From Prosthecodimorpha staleyi (lineage in GTDB: Bacteria > Pseudomonadota > Alphaproteobacteria > Rhizobiales > Ancalomicrobiaceae), in contig NZ_JAHHZF010000011.1 in the NCBI RefSeq assembly GCF_018729455.1, positions 186,001 through 250,000 of the forward strand: DNA of 64,000 nucleotides, read 5' to 3'. The translations under genes and the position numbers were made by a program. This document shows positions 35,031 to 43,379 of this stretch, one piece after another; the stretch's first letter is position 1; each line of letters begins with the position of its first letter. The notes under the pieces are model-generated. The model had not been told where the DNA came from and ran no database searches. It saw nothing but the letters and a program-made list of their open reading frames with translations.

Positions 35031-35819
35031 GTGGACCTGTCGTCGATCGAACCGCTCTATTCGATTTCCGGCTTCGCGGTCGGCCTCCTTGTCGGTTTCA
35101 CGGGCGTCGGCGGCGGCTCGCTGATGACGCCGCTTCTCGTCCTGATGTTCGGCGTGCATCCGGCGACGGCGGTCGGCACGGACCTGCTCTATGCGGCGAT
35201 CACCAAATCGGCCGGCGCGGCGATGCACGGCTTCAACCGCACGGTCGACTGGCGCGTGACCGGCCTGCTGGCGATCGGAAGCGTGCCGGCCGCGCTCGTG
35301 ACGTTGCTGCTGCTACACCGGATCGGCCACAGCCACGATACGGCGAAGCTGATCTCGGTCGCTCTCGGCTATGCGCTGCTCGCAACCGCCGTGAGCTTCG
35401 TGTTGCGCCGCTATGTGCTCGCCATCGCCAGCCGCCTGCGCAAGGAGACGCCGGATCTGCGTCGGACCGCGTTCCTGACCGTCTTCACCGGGGTCGTGCT
35501 CGGCGCCATCGTGACGCTGTCCTCGGTCGGCGCCGGCGCCCTCGGCATCACGGCCCTGATGCTGCTCTATCCGCTCCTGCCGATCGCCCGCATCGTCGGC
35601 TCCGACATCGCCCATGCGGTGCCGCTGACGCTCGCCGCCGGCCTCGGCCATTGGGCCATGGGTTCGGTCGACTGGGCCATGCTGGCCTCGCTGCTGCTCG
35701 GCTCGATCCCCGGCATCCTGGTCGGCAGCCATTTCGCGCCGCGCATGCCGGAAGCCCTTTTGCGCGGCCTGCTCGCCGGCGTGCTGACCATCGTCGGCGG
35801 CAAGCTGGCCTTCGGGTAG
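35031..35819 (+). CDS. TauE/SafE family membrane permease (second copy)
   Basis: 262 residues from a GTG with GGGAG upstream. Eight hydrophobic segments in two repeats, with family motifs G-F-T-G-V-G-G-G-S near residue 20 and V-T-L-S-S-V-G-A-G-A-L-G near residue 165. It differs from the copy at 7245 and lacks a TIGR02186 partner. It is the single plus-strand gene before the convergent hslO gene. The anion transported is unknown; the 210 bases upstream hold no recognised signal. Confidence 0.88.
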   Translation: MDLSSIEPLYSISGFAVGLLVGFTGVGGGSLMTPLLVLMFGVHPATAVGTDLLYAAITKSAGAAMHGFNRTVDWRVTGLLAIGSVPAALVTLLLLHRIGHSHDTAKLISVALGYALLATAVSFVLRRYVLAIASRLRKETPDLRRTAFLTVFTGVVLGAIVTLSSVGAGALGITALMLLYPLLPIARIVGSDIAHAVPLTLAAGLGHWAMGSVDWAMLASLLLGSIPGILVGSHFAPRMPEALLRGLLAGVLTIVGGKLAFG

Positions 35820-35861
35820 CGTCGGCCCGGGCATCTCGAACCCGACCGAACCGACACGCCG

Positions 35862-36878
35862 TCACGCCTCCGCCGTCCCGGCATAGTTCTTCAGGGCCGT
35901 CGGGTCGTAATGGTAGCGCGTGTTGCAGAACTCGCAGGTGACGACGATCTCGCCGTCGACGGTCATGTCGGCGATCTCCTCGGCGGAGAACTGGTCGAGC
36001 ATGCCGGTGACAGCGTCGCGCGTGCAGCGGCAGCGGTCCTGCACCGGCTGGGTCTCGAACACGCGCACGCCGCGCTCGTGGAACAGGCGGAACAGCAGCC
36101 GCTCCGACGACAGGGCCGGATCGATCAGTTCGAGGTCCTCGACCGTCTCGACGAGCGAGCGCGCCTCGACCCAGGCGTCGTCGTCGGAGAACTCATCCGG
36201 ACGGCCCGACGCGTCGGGCGCATCGCCCGGCGCAAGGTCGCGCTGGCGGATGCGATCCTGGCTCTCGGGCAGGAACTGAACGAGGATGCCGCCGGCCCGC
36301 CAGGCATGCCGCGGCGGCTGGCCCGGTTCGCGCGTCAGCATCTCGGCGACCGCGAGGCGCACCCGCGTCGGGATCTGCTCCGACTGGGCGAAATAGGCAT
36401 GTGCGACCTCCTCCAGGGTCGCGCCGTCGAGCGCGACGACGCCCTGATAGCGGTTCATGTCCGCCCCCTGGTCGACCGTCATGGCCAGATGACCGCGACC
36501 GAGCAGCGCCACCGTGCTCGCCCGACCCTCCGCCGTCATCGTCTCCACCGCCGCACGATCGAAGGTCGCGCAGGCGCGGATGCGGTCGGGCGTCTGATAG
36601 TCGACGACCAGCATCGAGACCGGACCGTCGGTCCGGGTCTGCAGGATGAAGCGGCCGTCGAACTTCAACGACGAGCCGAGCAGGCAGGTCAGCGCCACGG
36701 CCTCGCCCAGCAGTTGCGAGACCGGCTTCGGATAGGCGTGACGATCGAGGATCGCGTCGAGGGCCGGGCCAAGCCGGACCACGCGGCCGCGCACGTCGAG
36801 GGCGGAAACCGCGAAGGGCTGCACGGTGTCGTCTGCGCCCTCCTGCGGGGGGCGGCTGGCGAAGGTCGTGTCGGTCAT
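35862..36878 (-). CDS. hslO: Hsp33 redox-regulated chaperone
   Basis: 338 residues from the ATG at 36878. The Hsp33 N-terminal domain is followed by the zinc-binding redox switch C-R-C and C-E-F-C at the C-terminus, which forms disulfides on oxidative stress and activates holdase function. Family features V-V-D-Y-Q-T-P, R-G-H-L-A-M-T-V-D-Q-G and Y-Q-G-V-V-A-L-D-G are visible. It follows argF on the same strand after 265 bases, an order common in Rhizobiales. Confidence 0.93.
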   Translation of the reverse strand: MTDTTFASRPPQEGADDTVQPFAVSALDVRGRVVRLGPALDAILDRHAYPKPVSQLLGEAVALTCLLGSSLKFDGRFILQTRTDGPVSMLVVDYQTPDRIRACATFDRAAVETMTAEGRASTVALLGRGHLAMTVDQGADMNRYQGVVALDGATLEEVAHAYFAQSEQIPTRVRLAVAEMLTREPGQPPRHAWRAGGILVQFLPESQDRIRQRDLAPGDAPDASGRPDEFSDDDAWVEARSLVETVEDLELIDPALSSERLLFRLFHERGVRVFETQPVQDRCRCTRDAVTGMLDQFSAEEIADMTVDGEIVVTCEFCNTRYHYDPTALKNYAGTAEA

Positions 36879-37143
36879 GCGAACAGGTCCGGAAGGGCGG
36901 TCGGCAGCGGGACACTGCGGCCTGGGGGCGCCGCCGGAACAGGATGCGTCGAGACCGACGCGGAATCCTGTCCCGGGGCCGTATTCGCCCCTATATGGGG
37001 GCTTGCCGGCGGATCGGAAGCCCGCCGATCGCGGAGGATCGGCCATGCACTCCACCGGCATTGCGGATCGGCGAGGTCCGGTCGGTCGCGCCCGACCCGA
37101 CTGGTCCCGCCGTTGCCGGAAGGCTGAGGCGGCCGGCCTCAGC

Positions 37144-38079
37144 TCACGCGCCGGCCGTCCCCATGACCCAGGCAAGAATGCCTTTCTGGGCATGGAGGCG
37201 GTTCTCGGCCTCGTCGAACACCACCGACTGCGGTCCGTCGATCACCTCCTCGGTGACCTCCTCGTCGCGATGCGCCGGCAGGCAATGCATGAAGATGGCG
37301 TCCTTGTTGGCCGCGCGCATCAACCGTCCGTCGACCTGATAGGGCTTCAGGAGATTGTGGCGGCGCTCGCTCTCGTCGTCGCCCATCGACACCCAGGTGT
37401 CGGTGATCACGCAATCCGATCCCTCGACCGCCTCATAGGGGTCGGCGGTCAGATGAACGCTGGCGCCGTTCTTGCGCGCCCAGCCGACGATATCCATGCG
37501 CGGTGCCAGTTCCGGCGGCGTCGCGACGCGCAGCTTGAAATCGAAGCGCGCGGCGGCATGGATCCAGGAGGTCAGCACGTTGTTGGTGTCGCCCGTCCAG
37601 GCGACGGTACGCCCGGCGATCGGCCCGCGATGCTCCTCGAAGGTCAGCACATCGGCCATGATCTGGCAGGGATGCGAGAACTTGGTCAGGCCGTTGACCA
37701 CCGGCACGGTCGCGTTGCTGGCCAGTTCGACCAGCGCGTTGTGGTCGAGGATGCGGATCATGATCGCATCGACATAGCGCGACAGGACGCGCGCGGTATC
37801 GGCGATGGACTCGCCGCGACCGAGCTGCATCTCCTCACCGGTCAGCATCAGCGTCTCGCCGCCGAGTTCGCGCATGCCCACGTCGAAGGAGACGCGGGTA
37901 CGGGTCGACGGCCGCTCGAAGATCATCGCCAGCACCTTGCCGGCGAGCGGCCCCTCGCCGCGCCGCGCGCCGCGGCGCTCCGCCTTGAGGCGCTTGCTCT
38001 CGTCGATGATCACGCGCAGATCGGCCGCGCCGATGTCGGTGAGGTCGATAAAATCCCGCTTCGGGTGCTTCGCCGTCAC
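37144..38079 (-). CDS. argF: Ornithine carbamoyltransferase
   Basis: 311 residues from a GTG at 38079 that overlaps the argD stop (GTGA). Carbamoyl-phosphate motif S-T-R-T-R, H-P-C-Q, the ornithine-binding D-x-x-x-S-M-G and the catalytic H-C-L-P-A-H-R are all present. It makes citrulline from ornithine and carbamoyl phosphate in arginine synthesis and is translated with argD as one operon. Confidence 0.96.
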   Translation of the reverse strand: MTAKHPKRDFIDLTDIGAADLRVIIDESKRLKAERRGARRGEGPLAGKVLAMIFERPSTRTRVSFDVGMRELGGETLMLTGEEMQLGRGESIADTARVLSRYVDAIMIRILDHNALVELASNATVPVVNGLTKFSHPCQIMADVLTFEEHRGPIAGRTVAWTGDTNNVLTSWIHAAARFDFKLRVATPPELAPRMDIVGWARKNGASVHLTADPYEAVEGSDCVITDTWVSMGDDESERRHNLLKPYQVDGRLMRAANKDAIFMHCLPAHRDEEVTEEVIDGPQSVVFDEAENRLHAQKGILAWVMGTAGA

Positions 38080-39275
38080 GCCGCGGCTCCCTTCCGGCTG
38101 GCCGCCTCGATGTCCGTCGCGGCCGCATCGGCCCGATGGACGGCTTCGTCGATCTCCGCCTCGCTGATCGTGAGCGGCGGCAGGAACCGGATCACGTTGT
38201 CGCCGGCGCCGACGCAGAGCAGCTTGCGCGCGCGCATGGCCGCAACGACCTCGCCGGCCGGCTTGCGGCATTTCAGGCCGATCATCAGCCCCTCGCCGCG
38301 CACGGTCTCGAACACCTCCGGATGGGTATCGACCAGACCGGCGAGCTTCTGCTTCAGGCGCAGGCCCTTGGCACGCACCGCCTCGAGGAATTCGGGTTCG
38401 GCAACCACGTCGATCACCGTTCCGGCAGCCGCCATGGCGAGCAGGTTGCCGCCGAAGGTCGAGCCATGCGTGCCGGCGGTCATGCCGGCCGCCGCCGCCT
38501 CGGTCGCCAGACAGGCACCGAGCGGGAAGCCGCCACCGATGCCCTTGGCGACCGCCATCACATCGGGGGTCACGCCGGCCCATTCGTGGGCGAACAGCTT
38601 GCCGGTCCGGCCCATGCCGGTCTGAACCTCGTCGAATATCAGGAGCAGGCCATGCCGGTCGCACAGGTCGCGCAGATGGCGCAGCATCTGCGGCTCGACC
38701 GGGCGGACGCCGCTCTCGCCCTGGATCGGCTCGACCAGGATCGCGGCCGTCTCCGGCCCGATGATGGCGTCGAGCGCCTCCCGGTCGCCGAACGGGACCT
38801 GGTCGAAGCCGCCCGCCTTCGGGCCGAAGCCCTCCAGATATTTCTCCTGGCCGCCGGCCGCGAGGGTGGCCAGCGTACGGCCGTGGAAGGCCCCTTCGAA
38901 GGTCACGATCCGCACCCGTTCCGGCCGGCCGTTGACAAAATGATAGCGCCGCGCCGTCTTGATGGCGCATTCGAGCGCCTCGGCGCCCGAATTGCAGAAG
39001 AAGACGCGGTCGGCGAAGGTGAGGCCGGCAAGCTTTTCGGCGACCGCCTCCTGCTCCGGAATCCGGAACACGTTGGAGACATGCCAGAGCTTTTCCGCCT
39101 GCGCCTTGAGCGCGGCGACGAGACGCGGATGGGCATGGCCGAGCGCGTTGACCGCAACGCCGCCCATCATGTCGAGATAGGCATCGCCGTCGGCCGTATA
39201 GAGCCAAGAGCCCTCGCCTCGCTCGAACGCCACGTCCGCCCGAGCGAAGGTGGCGTAGAGTGCGGACTGGCTCAT
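38076..39275 (-). CDS. argD: Acetylornithine/succinyldiaminopimelate aminotransferase
   Basis: 399 residues. Class III PLP aminotransferase with N-S-G-A-E-A, the F-H-G-R-T-L motif, [20 protein letters not shown] and the Schiff-base lysine in A-K-G-I-G-G-G. It converts N-acetylglutamate semialdehyde to N-acetylornithine in arginine synthesis. A sigma-70-like promoter and a stable leader hairpin lie upstream. Confidence 0.95.
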   Translation of the reverse strand: MSQSALYATFARADVAFERGEGSWLYTADGDAYLDMMGGVAVNALGHAHPRLVAALKAQAEKLWHVSNVFRIPEQEAVAEKLAGLTFADRVFFCNSGAEALECAIKTARRYHFVNGRPERVRIVTFEGAFHGRTLATLAAGGQEKYLEGFGPKAGGFDQVPFGDREALDAIIGPETAAILVEPIQGESGVRPVEPQMLRHLRDLCDRHGLLLIFDEVQTGMGRTGKLFAHEWAGVTPDVMAVAKGIGGGFPLGACLATEAAAAGMTAGTHGSTFGGNLLAMAAAGTVIDVVAEPEFLEAVRAKGLRLKQKLAGLVDTHPEVFETVRGEGLMIGLKCRKPAGEVVAAMRARKLLCVGAGDNVIRFLPPLTISEAEIDEAVHRADAAATDIEAASRKGAAA

Positions 39276-39407
39276 GGTATGTTCCTTTCAGCATTCGGGG
39301 CGCCGCGACCCTCGGTCCTGCGGCACGGTCGCATCCGGCTCCGCCCGCCCGCCCGCCACCGGTTGCGCAGCAAGGGCGCATCGGTGCCGGGCAAGGCCCG
39401 AAACGAA

Positions 39408-39432
39408 ACGTGCCGCCTCTTCGGCGGCACGT
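39408..39432 (-). promoter_or_regulatory. Leader hairpin of argDF
   Basis: ACGTGCCGCC (39408-39417) pairs perfectly with GGCGGCACGT (39423-39432) around a 5-base loop. On the minus strand it lies at the very start of the predicted transcript and is followed by TTTCGTTTC, giving a weak terminator-like or 5'-stabilising element about 130 bases before the argD start. Confidence 0.5.
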
Positions 39433-39445
39433 CGGATATACGGGA

Positions 39446-39475
39446 ATTATGCGGTTTTTCGAGCAGTTCTGTCAA
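39446..39475 (-). promoter_or_regulatory. Sigma-70-type promoter of argDF
   Basis: Minus strand TTGACA (39475-39470), an 18-bp spacer, then CATAAT (39451-39446). Transcription would begin near 39439. Confidence 0.6.
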
Positions 39476-39592
39476 CGGCGCGGCACCGTCGACATGAATC
39501 TGACAGGTTCGGCAGTCTCACCGCAGCGTCAATTCGCCGGCAACTCTGATTTCACACGAGAAATCCCGGTACTAACGCGTATTTCCCACAGA

Positions 39593-39804
39593 GAATCTGT
39601 GGCAAATCGGACTCACCTGGGGAAAACGCCCCAACGATCCCCAACTCACTGCCCCAGAGCGGTTGATGCAGAGTCTAGGGGTGGTGTAGGTTAACGGTCA
39701 TTAAACACGACATCTCGTGCGGCGACCGAGCGGTCTGCGAGTTGTTCCCAGTCAAAGCGTCACGTCGACCATCGGCGGGCTCGCGCCCGGATGGTAGCGG
39801 ATTC
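39593..39804. promoter_or_regulatory. GANTC cluster and CtrA-like box upstream of gcrA
   Basis: Four CcrM-type GANTC sites lie at 39593-39597 (GAATC), 39610-39614 (GACTC), 39671-39675 (GAGTC) and 39800-39804 (GATTC). The first sits at the centre of a perfect inverted repeat CCACAGA-GAA-TCTGTGG (39586-39602). A TTAA-N6-TTAA element lies at 39691-39704, one base short of the CtrA consensus spacing of N7. Such signals are known cell-cycle control elements upstream of gcrA in Caulobacter; their function here is inferred. Confidence 0.5.
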
Positions 39805-39838
39805 TGACGTCCGAAAACAGAAAGAACGAGGAGCGACG

Positions 39839-40378
39839 ATGATTTCCTGGACAGACGAACGGGTCGAACTTCTCAAGAAGCTCTGGTCCGACGGTCTGAG
39901 CGCCAGCCAGATCGCGGCGGAACTGGGCGGCGTCACCCGCAATGCGGTGATCGGCAAGGTTCACCGTCTCGGCCTGTCGGGCCGTGCCAAGGCACCCGCC
40001 CCGCAGACCGCCCAGCGTCCGAAGAAGCCCGTCGCGGCGCCGCCGCCCCGGCCGCACCGGCCGACCGCCCCGACGCCGATCACCATCGGCGCCACCGCCC
40101 TGAAGGCCGATATCGTGCCGGCGGCCCGGCCGCTGCCGTCCGCCCAGCCGAAAGTCTATTCCTTGTCGGACGCGCCCCTGATCAGCAACGCCTCGATCTT
40201 GCAACTCACCGAGCAGACCTGCAAATGGCCGGTCGGCGATCCGGGCAGCGACGGCTTCCACTTCTGCGCCCGTCGCTCCGAAGCCGGCATTCCCTATTGC
40301 GGCTACCATGCCCGGATGGCCTATCAGCCGGTTGCCGACCGCCGCCGGACCGACCGCCGCATCGCCGGCGCCGCCTGA
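39839..40378 (+). CDS. gcrA: GcrA cell-cycle regulator
   Basis: 179 residues, GAGGAG eight bases before the ATG. The N-terminal helix-turn-helix W-T-D-E-R-V-E-L-L-K-K-L-W and A-A-E-L-G-G-V-T-R-N-A-V-I-G-K-V-H-R-L is diagnostic of GcrA. The C-terminal part has C-K-W-P-x-G-D-P and a final Y-C-x-Y-H with conserved cysteines of the sigma-70-binding domain. GcrA activates transcription at GANTC-methylated promoters with sigma-70. It is followed by a strong terminator. Confidence 0.95.
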   Translation: MISWTDERVELLKKLWSDGLSASQIAAELGGVTRNAVIGKVHRLGLSGRAKAPAPQTAQRPKKPVAAPPPRPHRPTAPTPITIGATALKADIVPAARPLPSAQPKVYSLSDAPLISNASILQLTEQTCKWPVGDPGSDGFHFCARRSEAGIPYCGYHARMAYQPVADRRRTDRRIAGAA

Positions 40379-40678
40379 ATTCACCCATCGGCGGCCGGGG
40401 ACGAGAAGGACCCGGCCGCACACCGCCTGTGCTGCGTACTCCCTCCCAGACTGCGCGCCTTGCGGCCGCCTTCCTGCGAAGGCGGCCGCTTTTTCGACAG
40501 GCGCGGAGGAACCGAATCGGACCGGGCGCATCGGCGACACGGCGCATGCCGGCGGCATCGAACGCGGCCGCACGCCCGGCAGCCGGCATCCTGGGCGGCC
40601 TGACGGGCAACGGATTGCCGCCAGATCGGCCGTTCTCGCGGCATCGGCCGCGATGGCGGGCCCTCTGCGGACGATGTC
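40379..40678. other. 300-bp intergenic region between convergent gcrA and phoB
   Basis: It contains the gcrA terminator at 40462-40494 and otherwise GC-rich sequence with no recognised gene. The partly open frames here are shadows. Confidence 0.7.
40462..40494 (+). terminator. Intrinsic terminator of gcrA
   Basis: GCGGCCGCCTTC (40462-40473) pairs perfectly with GAAGGCGGCCGC (40478-40489) around CTGC, followed by TTTTT (40490-40494). Confidence 0.85.
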
Positions 40679-41380
40679 CTATTGTGCCACCGCGGTGAAT
40701 TGGTCGTCGAAGGCGTAGCCGGCGCCGCGGACGGTGCGGATCGGGTCCTTCTCGCGGCCGCGGTTGATCGCCTTGCGCAGGCGGCCGACATGGACATCGA
40801 CGGTACGCTCGTCGACATAGACGTCCCGGCCCCAGACGCCGTCGAGCAGTTGCTCGCGCGAGAAGACGCGGCCCGGCGAGGACATCAGGAATTCGAGCAG
40901 GCGGAACTCGGTCGGGCCGAGATGGATCTCGCGTCCGCCGCGGCGAACGCGGTGGGTCTCCTTGTCGAGTTCCAGGTCGCCGGCCTTGAGCAGGGTCGAG
41001 ATCAGTTCCGGCTTGGAGCGGCGCAGCATCGCGCGGACGCGCGCCATCAGTTCCGGTACCGAGAAGGGTTTCACGACATAGTCGTCGGCCCCGGTCGCCA
41101 GCCCGCGCACCCGCTCGGATTCCTCGCCGCGCGCCGTCAGCATGATGATCGGCAGCCGCTCGGTCTCTGGACGGTTGCGCAGGCGCCGGCACAGCTCGAT
41201 CCCGGACAGGCCCGGCAGCATCCAGTCGAGCAGGAGCAGATCCGGCGTCGTCTCCTTCAGGCGGGTATCGGCCTCGTCACCCCGCGCGCAGGTCTCGACC
41301 GAATAGCCTTCGGCTTCGAGATTGTAGCGCAGCAGCATGCTCAGGGGTTCTTCGTCCTCGACGATCAGAACGCGGGCCAT
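40679..41380 (-). CDS. phoB: Phosphate regulon response regulator PhoB
   Basis: 233 residues. Receiver domain with E-D-E-E near residue 9, the phosphoacceptor in L-L-L-L-D-W-M-L-P-G, T-A-R and K-P-F. The winged-helix domain carries the PhoB-specific R-T-V-D-V-H-V-G-R-L-R-K-A-I and ends in T-V-R-G-A-G-Y. It is the last gene of the leftward phosphate cluster and activates Pho-box promoters when phosphorylated by PhoR. A 420-bp gap with a tandem repeat separates it from phoU, so it may have its own promoter. Confidence 0.96.
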   Translation of the reverse strand: MARVLIVEDEEPLSMLLRYNLEAEGYSVETCARGDEADTRLKETTPDLLLLDWMLPGLSGIELCRRLRNRPETERLPIIMLTARGEESERVRGLATGADDYVVKPFSVPELMARVRAMLRRSKPELISTLLKAGDLELDKETHRVRRGGREIHLGPTEFRLLEFLMSSPGRVFSREQLLDGVWGRDVYVDERTVDVHVGRLRKAINRGREKDPIRTVRGAGYAFDDQFTAVAQ

Positions 41381-41800
41381 GCGAAAGGGTCTCCCAAGGC
41401 AAGGCGGCCCCGAGCAAGCAGCGTCGGTCCTTTGCGGCCTTGCGCAGTCAAGAATTGTCAAGACGACATCCGCGGATGCCGATCGAGGCCAGCTGCGCCG
41501 CGGTTTGCCAGACCGATCGGACGTCGCCTGTCTCTGCAAAGGAATGCGGCAACCCTACCGACCCGTCTGCGCCTGCCCGTCCGCACGCGGCCTGACCGGC
41601 GCGCCTATGGCGTTCAGCGCGGGGATCCGGCATGGCCGCCCCCCCGCGGCCGACCGCCGGCCCGGCCGCGAGCCCGCCCCCTCGGTCTCGCGGCCGGCCG
41701 CCGGGATATCGGGCCGCCGGGATATCGGGCCGCCGGGATGACGGGCGACCGGGATGACGGGCCGCCGAAGGCCGTCCGTCATCCTGGCGCGTCGGCGCCG
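41381..41800. other. 420-bp intergenic region between phoU and phoB
   Basis: The region holds the 16-bp tandem repeat at 41701-41764 and GC-rich sequence. Open frames on both strands here have low-complexity Arg/Pro/Gly composition and no start signal, so no gene is called. The phoB promoter probably lies near 41400-41480. Confidence 0.6.
41701..41764. repeat. Four tandem copies of a 16-bp repeat
   Basis: Units at 41701, 41717, 41733 and 41749. The first two are identical (CCGGGATATCGGGCCG); the third and fourth carry GATGAC in place of GATATC, and the third differs in its last three bases. A fifth, degraded start follows at 41765. Confidence 0.85.
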
Positions 41801-42514
41801 TCAATCGGCCGGTTCGACGTTGACCAGATGCGAGGTGTCGCCCTTCGGACGATCCTCGACCAGCTGTTCGCCGGTGACCACATAGTGGACGGTTTCGGCG
41901 ATATTGGTCGCGTGATCGCCGATCCGCTCGATATTCTTGGCGCAGAACAGAAGATGCGTGCAGATCGTGATGTTGCGCGGATCTTCCATCATATAGGTGA
42001 GGAGTTCGCGGAACAGCGAGGTGTAGAGCGCGTCGATCTCGTCGTCGCGTTTGCGCACCTGCAGGGCCCGCTCGTCGTCACGCGCCGTGAAGGCGTCGAG
42101 CACGTCCTTCAACTGCTCGAGGGCGATGTCGGCCAAGTGCTCGACGCCGATGACCAGCTTCTTGGCGCCGAAGTTGGTGTTGATGGCGATGACGCGCTTG
42201 CCGATATTCTTGGCCATGTCGCCGACCCGTTCCAGGTCGTTCGAGATGCGCAGCGCCGCAACGATCTCGCGCAGGTCCATCGCCATCGGCTGGCGCTTGG
42301 CGATGATCAGGATCGCCTTCTCCTCGACCTCGCGCTGCAGCCGGTCGAGCCGTGCATCGGTCAGGATCACTTTCTGGGCAAGAACGGTGTCCATGCGGAC
42401 AAGGGCGGTGACGCTGTCGGCGACCAGCCCCTCGGCGAGGCCGCCCATCTCGGCGATCTTGCCGGCCAGCATCTTCAATTCCTGGTCGTAGGAGCGAACG
42501 GTATGTTCGGCCAT
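41801..42514 (-). CDS. phoU: Phosphate signalling protein PhoU
   Basis: 237 residues of two PhoU repeats, each with the metal-cluster motif: L-E-R-V-G-D-M-A-K-N-I and I-E-R-I-G-D-H-A-T-N-I. PhoU links the Pst transporter to PhoR and prevents kinase activation when phosphate is plentiful. It lies 22 bases after pstB. Confidence 0.96.
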   Translation of the reverse strand: MAEHTVRSYDQELKMLAGKIAEMGGLAEGLVADSVTALVRMDTVLAQKVILTDARLDRLQREVEEKAILIIAKRQPMAMDLREIVAALRISNDLERVGDMAKNIGKRVIAINTNFGAKKLVIGVEHLADIALEQLKDVLDAFTARDDERALQVRKRDDEIDALYTSLFRELLTYMMEDPRNITICTHLLFCAKNIERIGDHATNIAETVHYVVTGEQLVEDRPKGDTSHLVNVEPAD

Positions 42515-42536
42515 GTGGGCAGATCCTCGGGTGGTG

Positions 42537-43337
42537 TCAGCCGAAGCGGCCGGTGATGTAATCTTGGGTGCGCTTGTCGCGCGGCTTGGTGAAGATCTGG
42601 TCCGTCGGCCCCTCCTCGACGAGCACGCCGAGATGGAAGAAGGCGGTCTTCTGCGAGACGCGGGCGGCCTGCTGCATCGAGTGGGTCACGATGATGATCG
42701 TGAAGTTCGAGCGCAGTTCGTCGATCAGTTCCTCGATGCGCGCGGTGGCGATCGGATCGAGCGCCGAGCAGGGCTCGTCCATCAGGATCACTTCGGGACC
42801 AACCGCGATCGCCCGGGCGATGCACAGGCGCTGCTGCTGGCCGCCGGAGAGGCTCGTCCCGGAATCGTCGAGACGATCCTTGACCTCCTCGTAGAGCCCG
42901 GCCTTCTGCAGGCTCGACACCACGATCTCGTCGAGATCCGACTTCGAACGGGCGATGCCGTGGATGCGCGGGCCGTAGACGACATTCTCGTAGATCGACT
43001 TCGGGAACGGATTCGGCTTCTGGAACACCATGCCGACCCGGGCGCGCAACTGGACCACGTCGAGCGCCGGATCGTAGATGTCCTTGCCGTCGATCTCGAT
43101 CTTGCCCTCGATGCGGGCCGCCGAGATGGTATCGTTCATGCGATTGATGCAGCGCAGAAAGGTCGACTTGCCGCAGCCCGACGGCCCGATGAAGGCCGTC
43201 ACGCTCTTTTCGGGAATGTCGATCGAGACGCTCTTCAGCGCATGCTTCTCGCCGTAGTAGACGTTCACGTCGCGGGCCACGACCTTCGGCTTTCGCTCGA
43301 TCGTCGCACTCGTCACGTTGTCGGCCATGATGTCCAT
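42537..43337 (-). CDS. pstB: Phosphate ABC transporter ATP-binding protein
   Basis: 266 residues from the ATG at 43337, chosen for GGAG nine bases upstream; a second ATG at 43328 is possible. Walker [10 protein letters not shown], signature L-S-G-G-Q-Q-Q-R, Walker B V-I-L-M-D-E-P and the PstB-typical L-R-C-I-N-R-M-N-D are present. It energises high-affinity phosphate uptake. Confidence 0.97.
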   Translation of the reverse strand: MDIMADNVTSATIERKPKVVARDVNVYYGEKHALKSVSIDIPEKSVTAFIGPSGCGKSTFLRCINRMNDTISAARIEGKIEIDGKDIYDPALDVVQLRARVGMVFQKPNPFPKSIYENVVYGPRIHGIARSKSDLDEIVVSSLQKAGLYEEVKDRLDDSGTSLSGGQQQRLCIARAIAVGPEVILMDEPCSALDPIATARIEELIDELRSNFTIIIVTHSMQQAARVSQKTAFFHLGVLVEEGPTDQIFTKPRDKRTQDYITGRFG

Positions 43338-43379
43338 CACTTCAGTCTCCGGTCGGCAGTGCCGTTTGCGGGCGGCCAC

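Noticed and set aside
35910-38625. Long plus-strand open frames over hslO-argF-argD
   Set aside because: Shadows of three well-conserved minus-strand genes.
41448-41804. Open frame between phoB and phoU
   Set aside because: Composition follows the 16-bp tandem repeat and GC bias, with no start signal or family motif.
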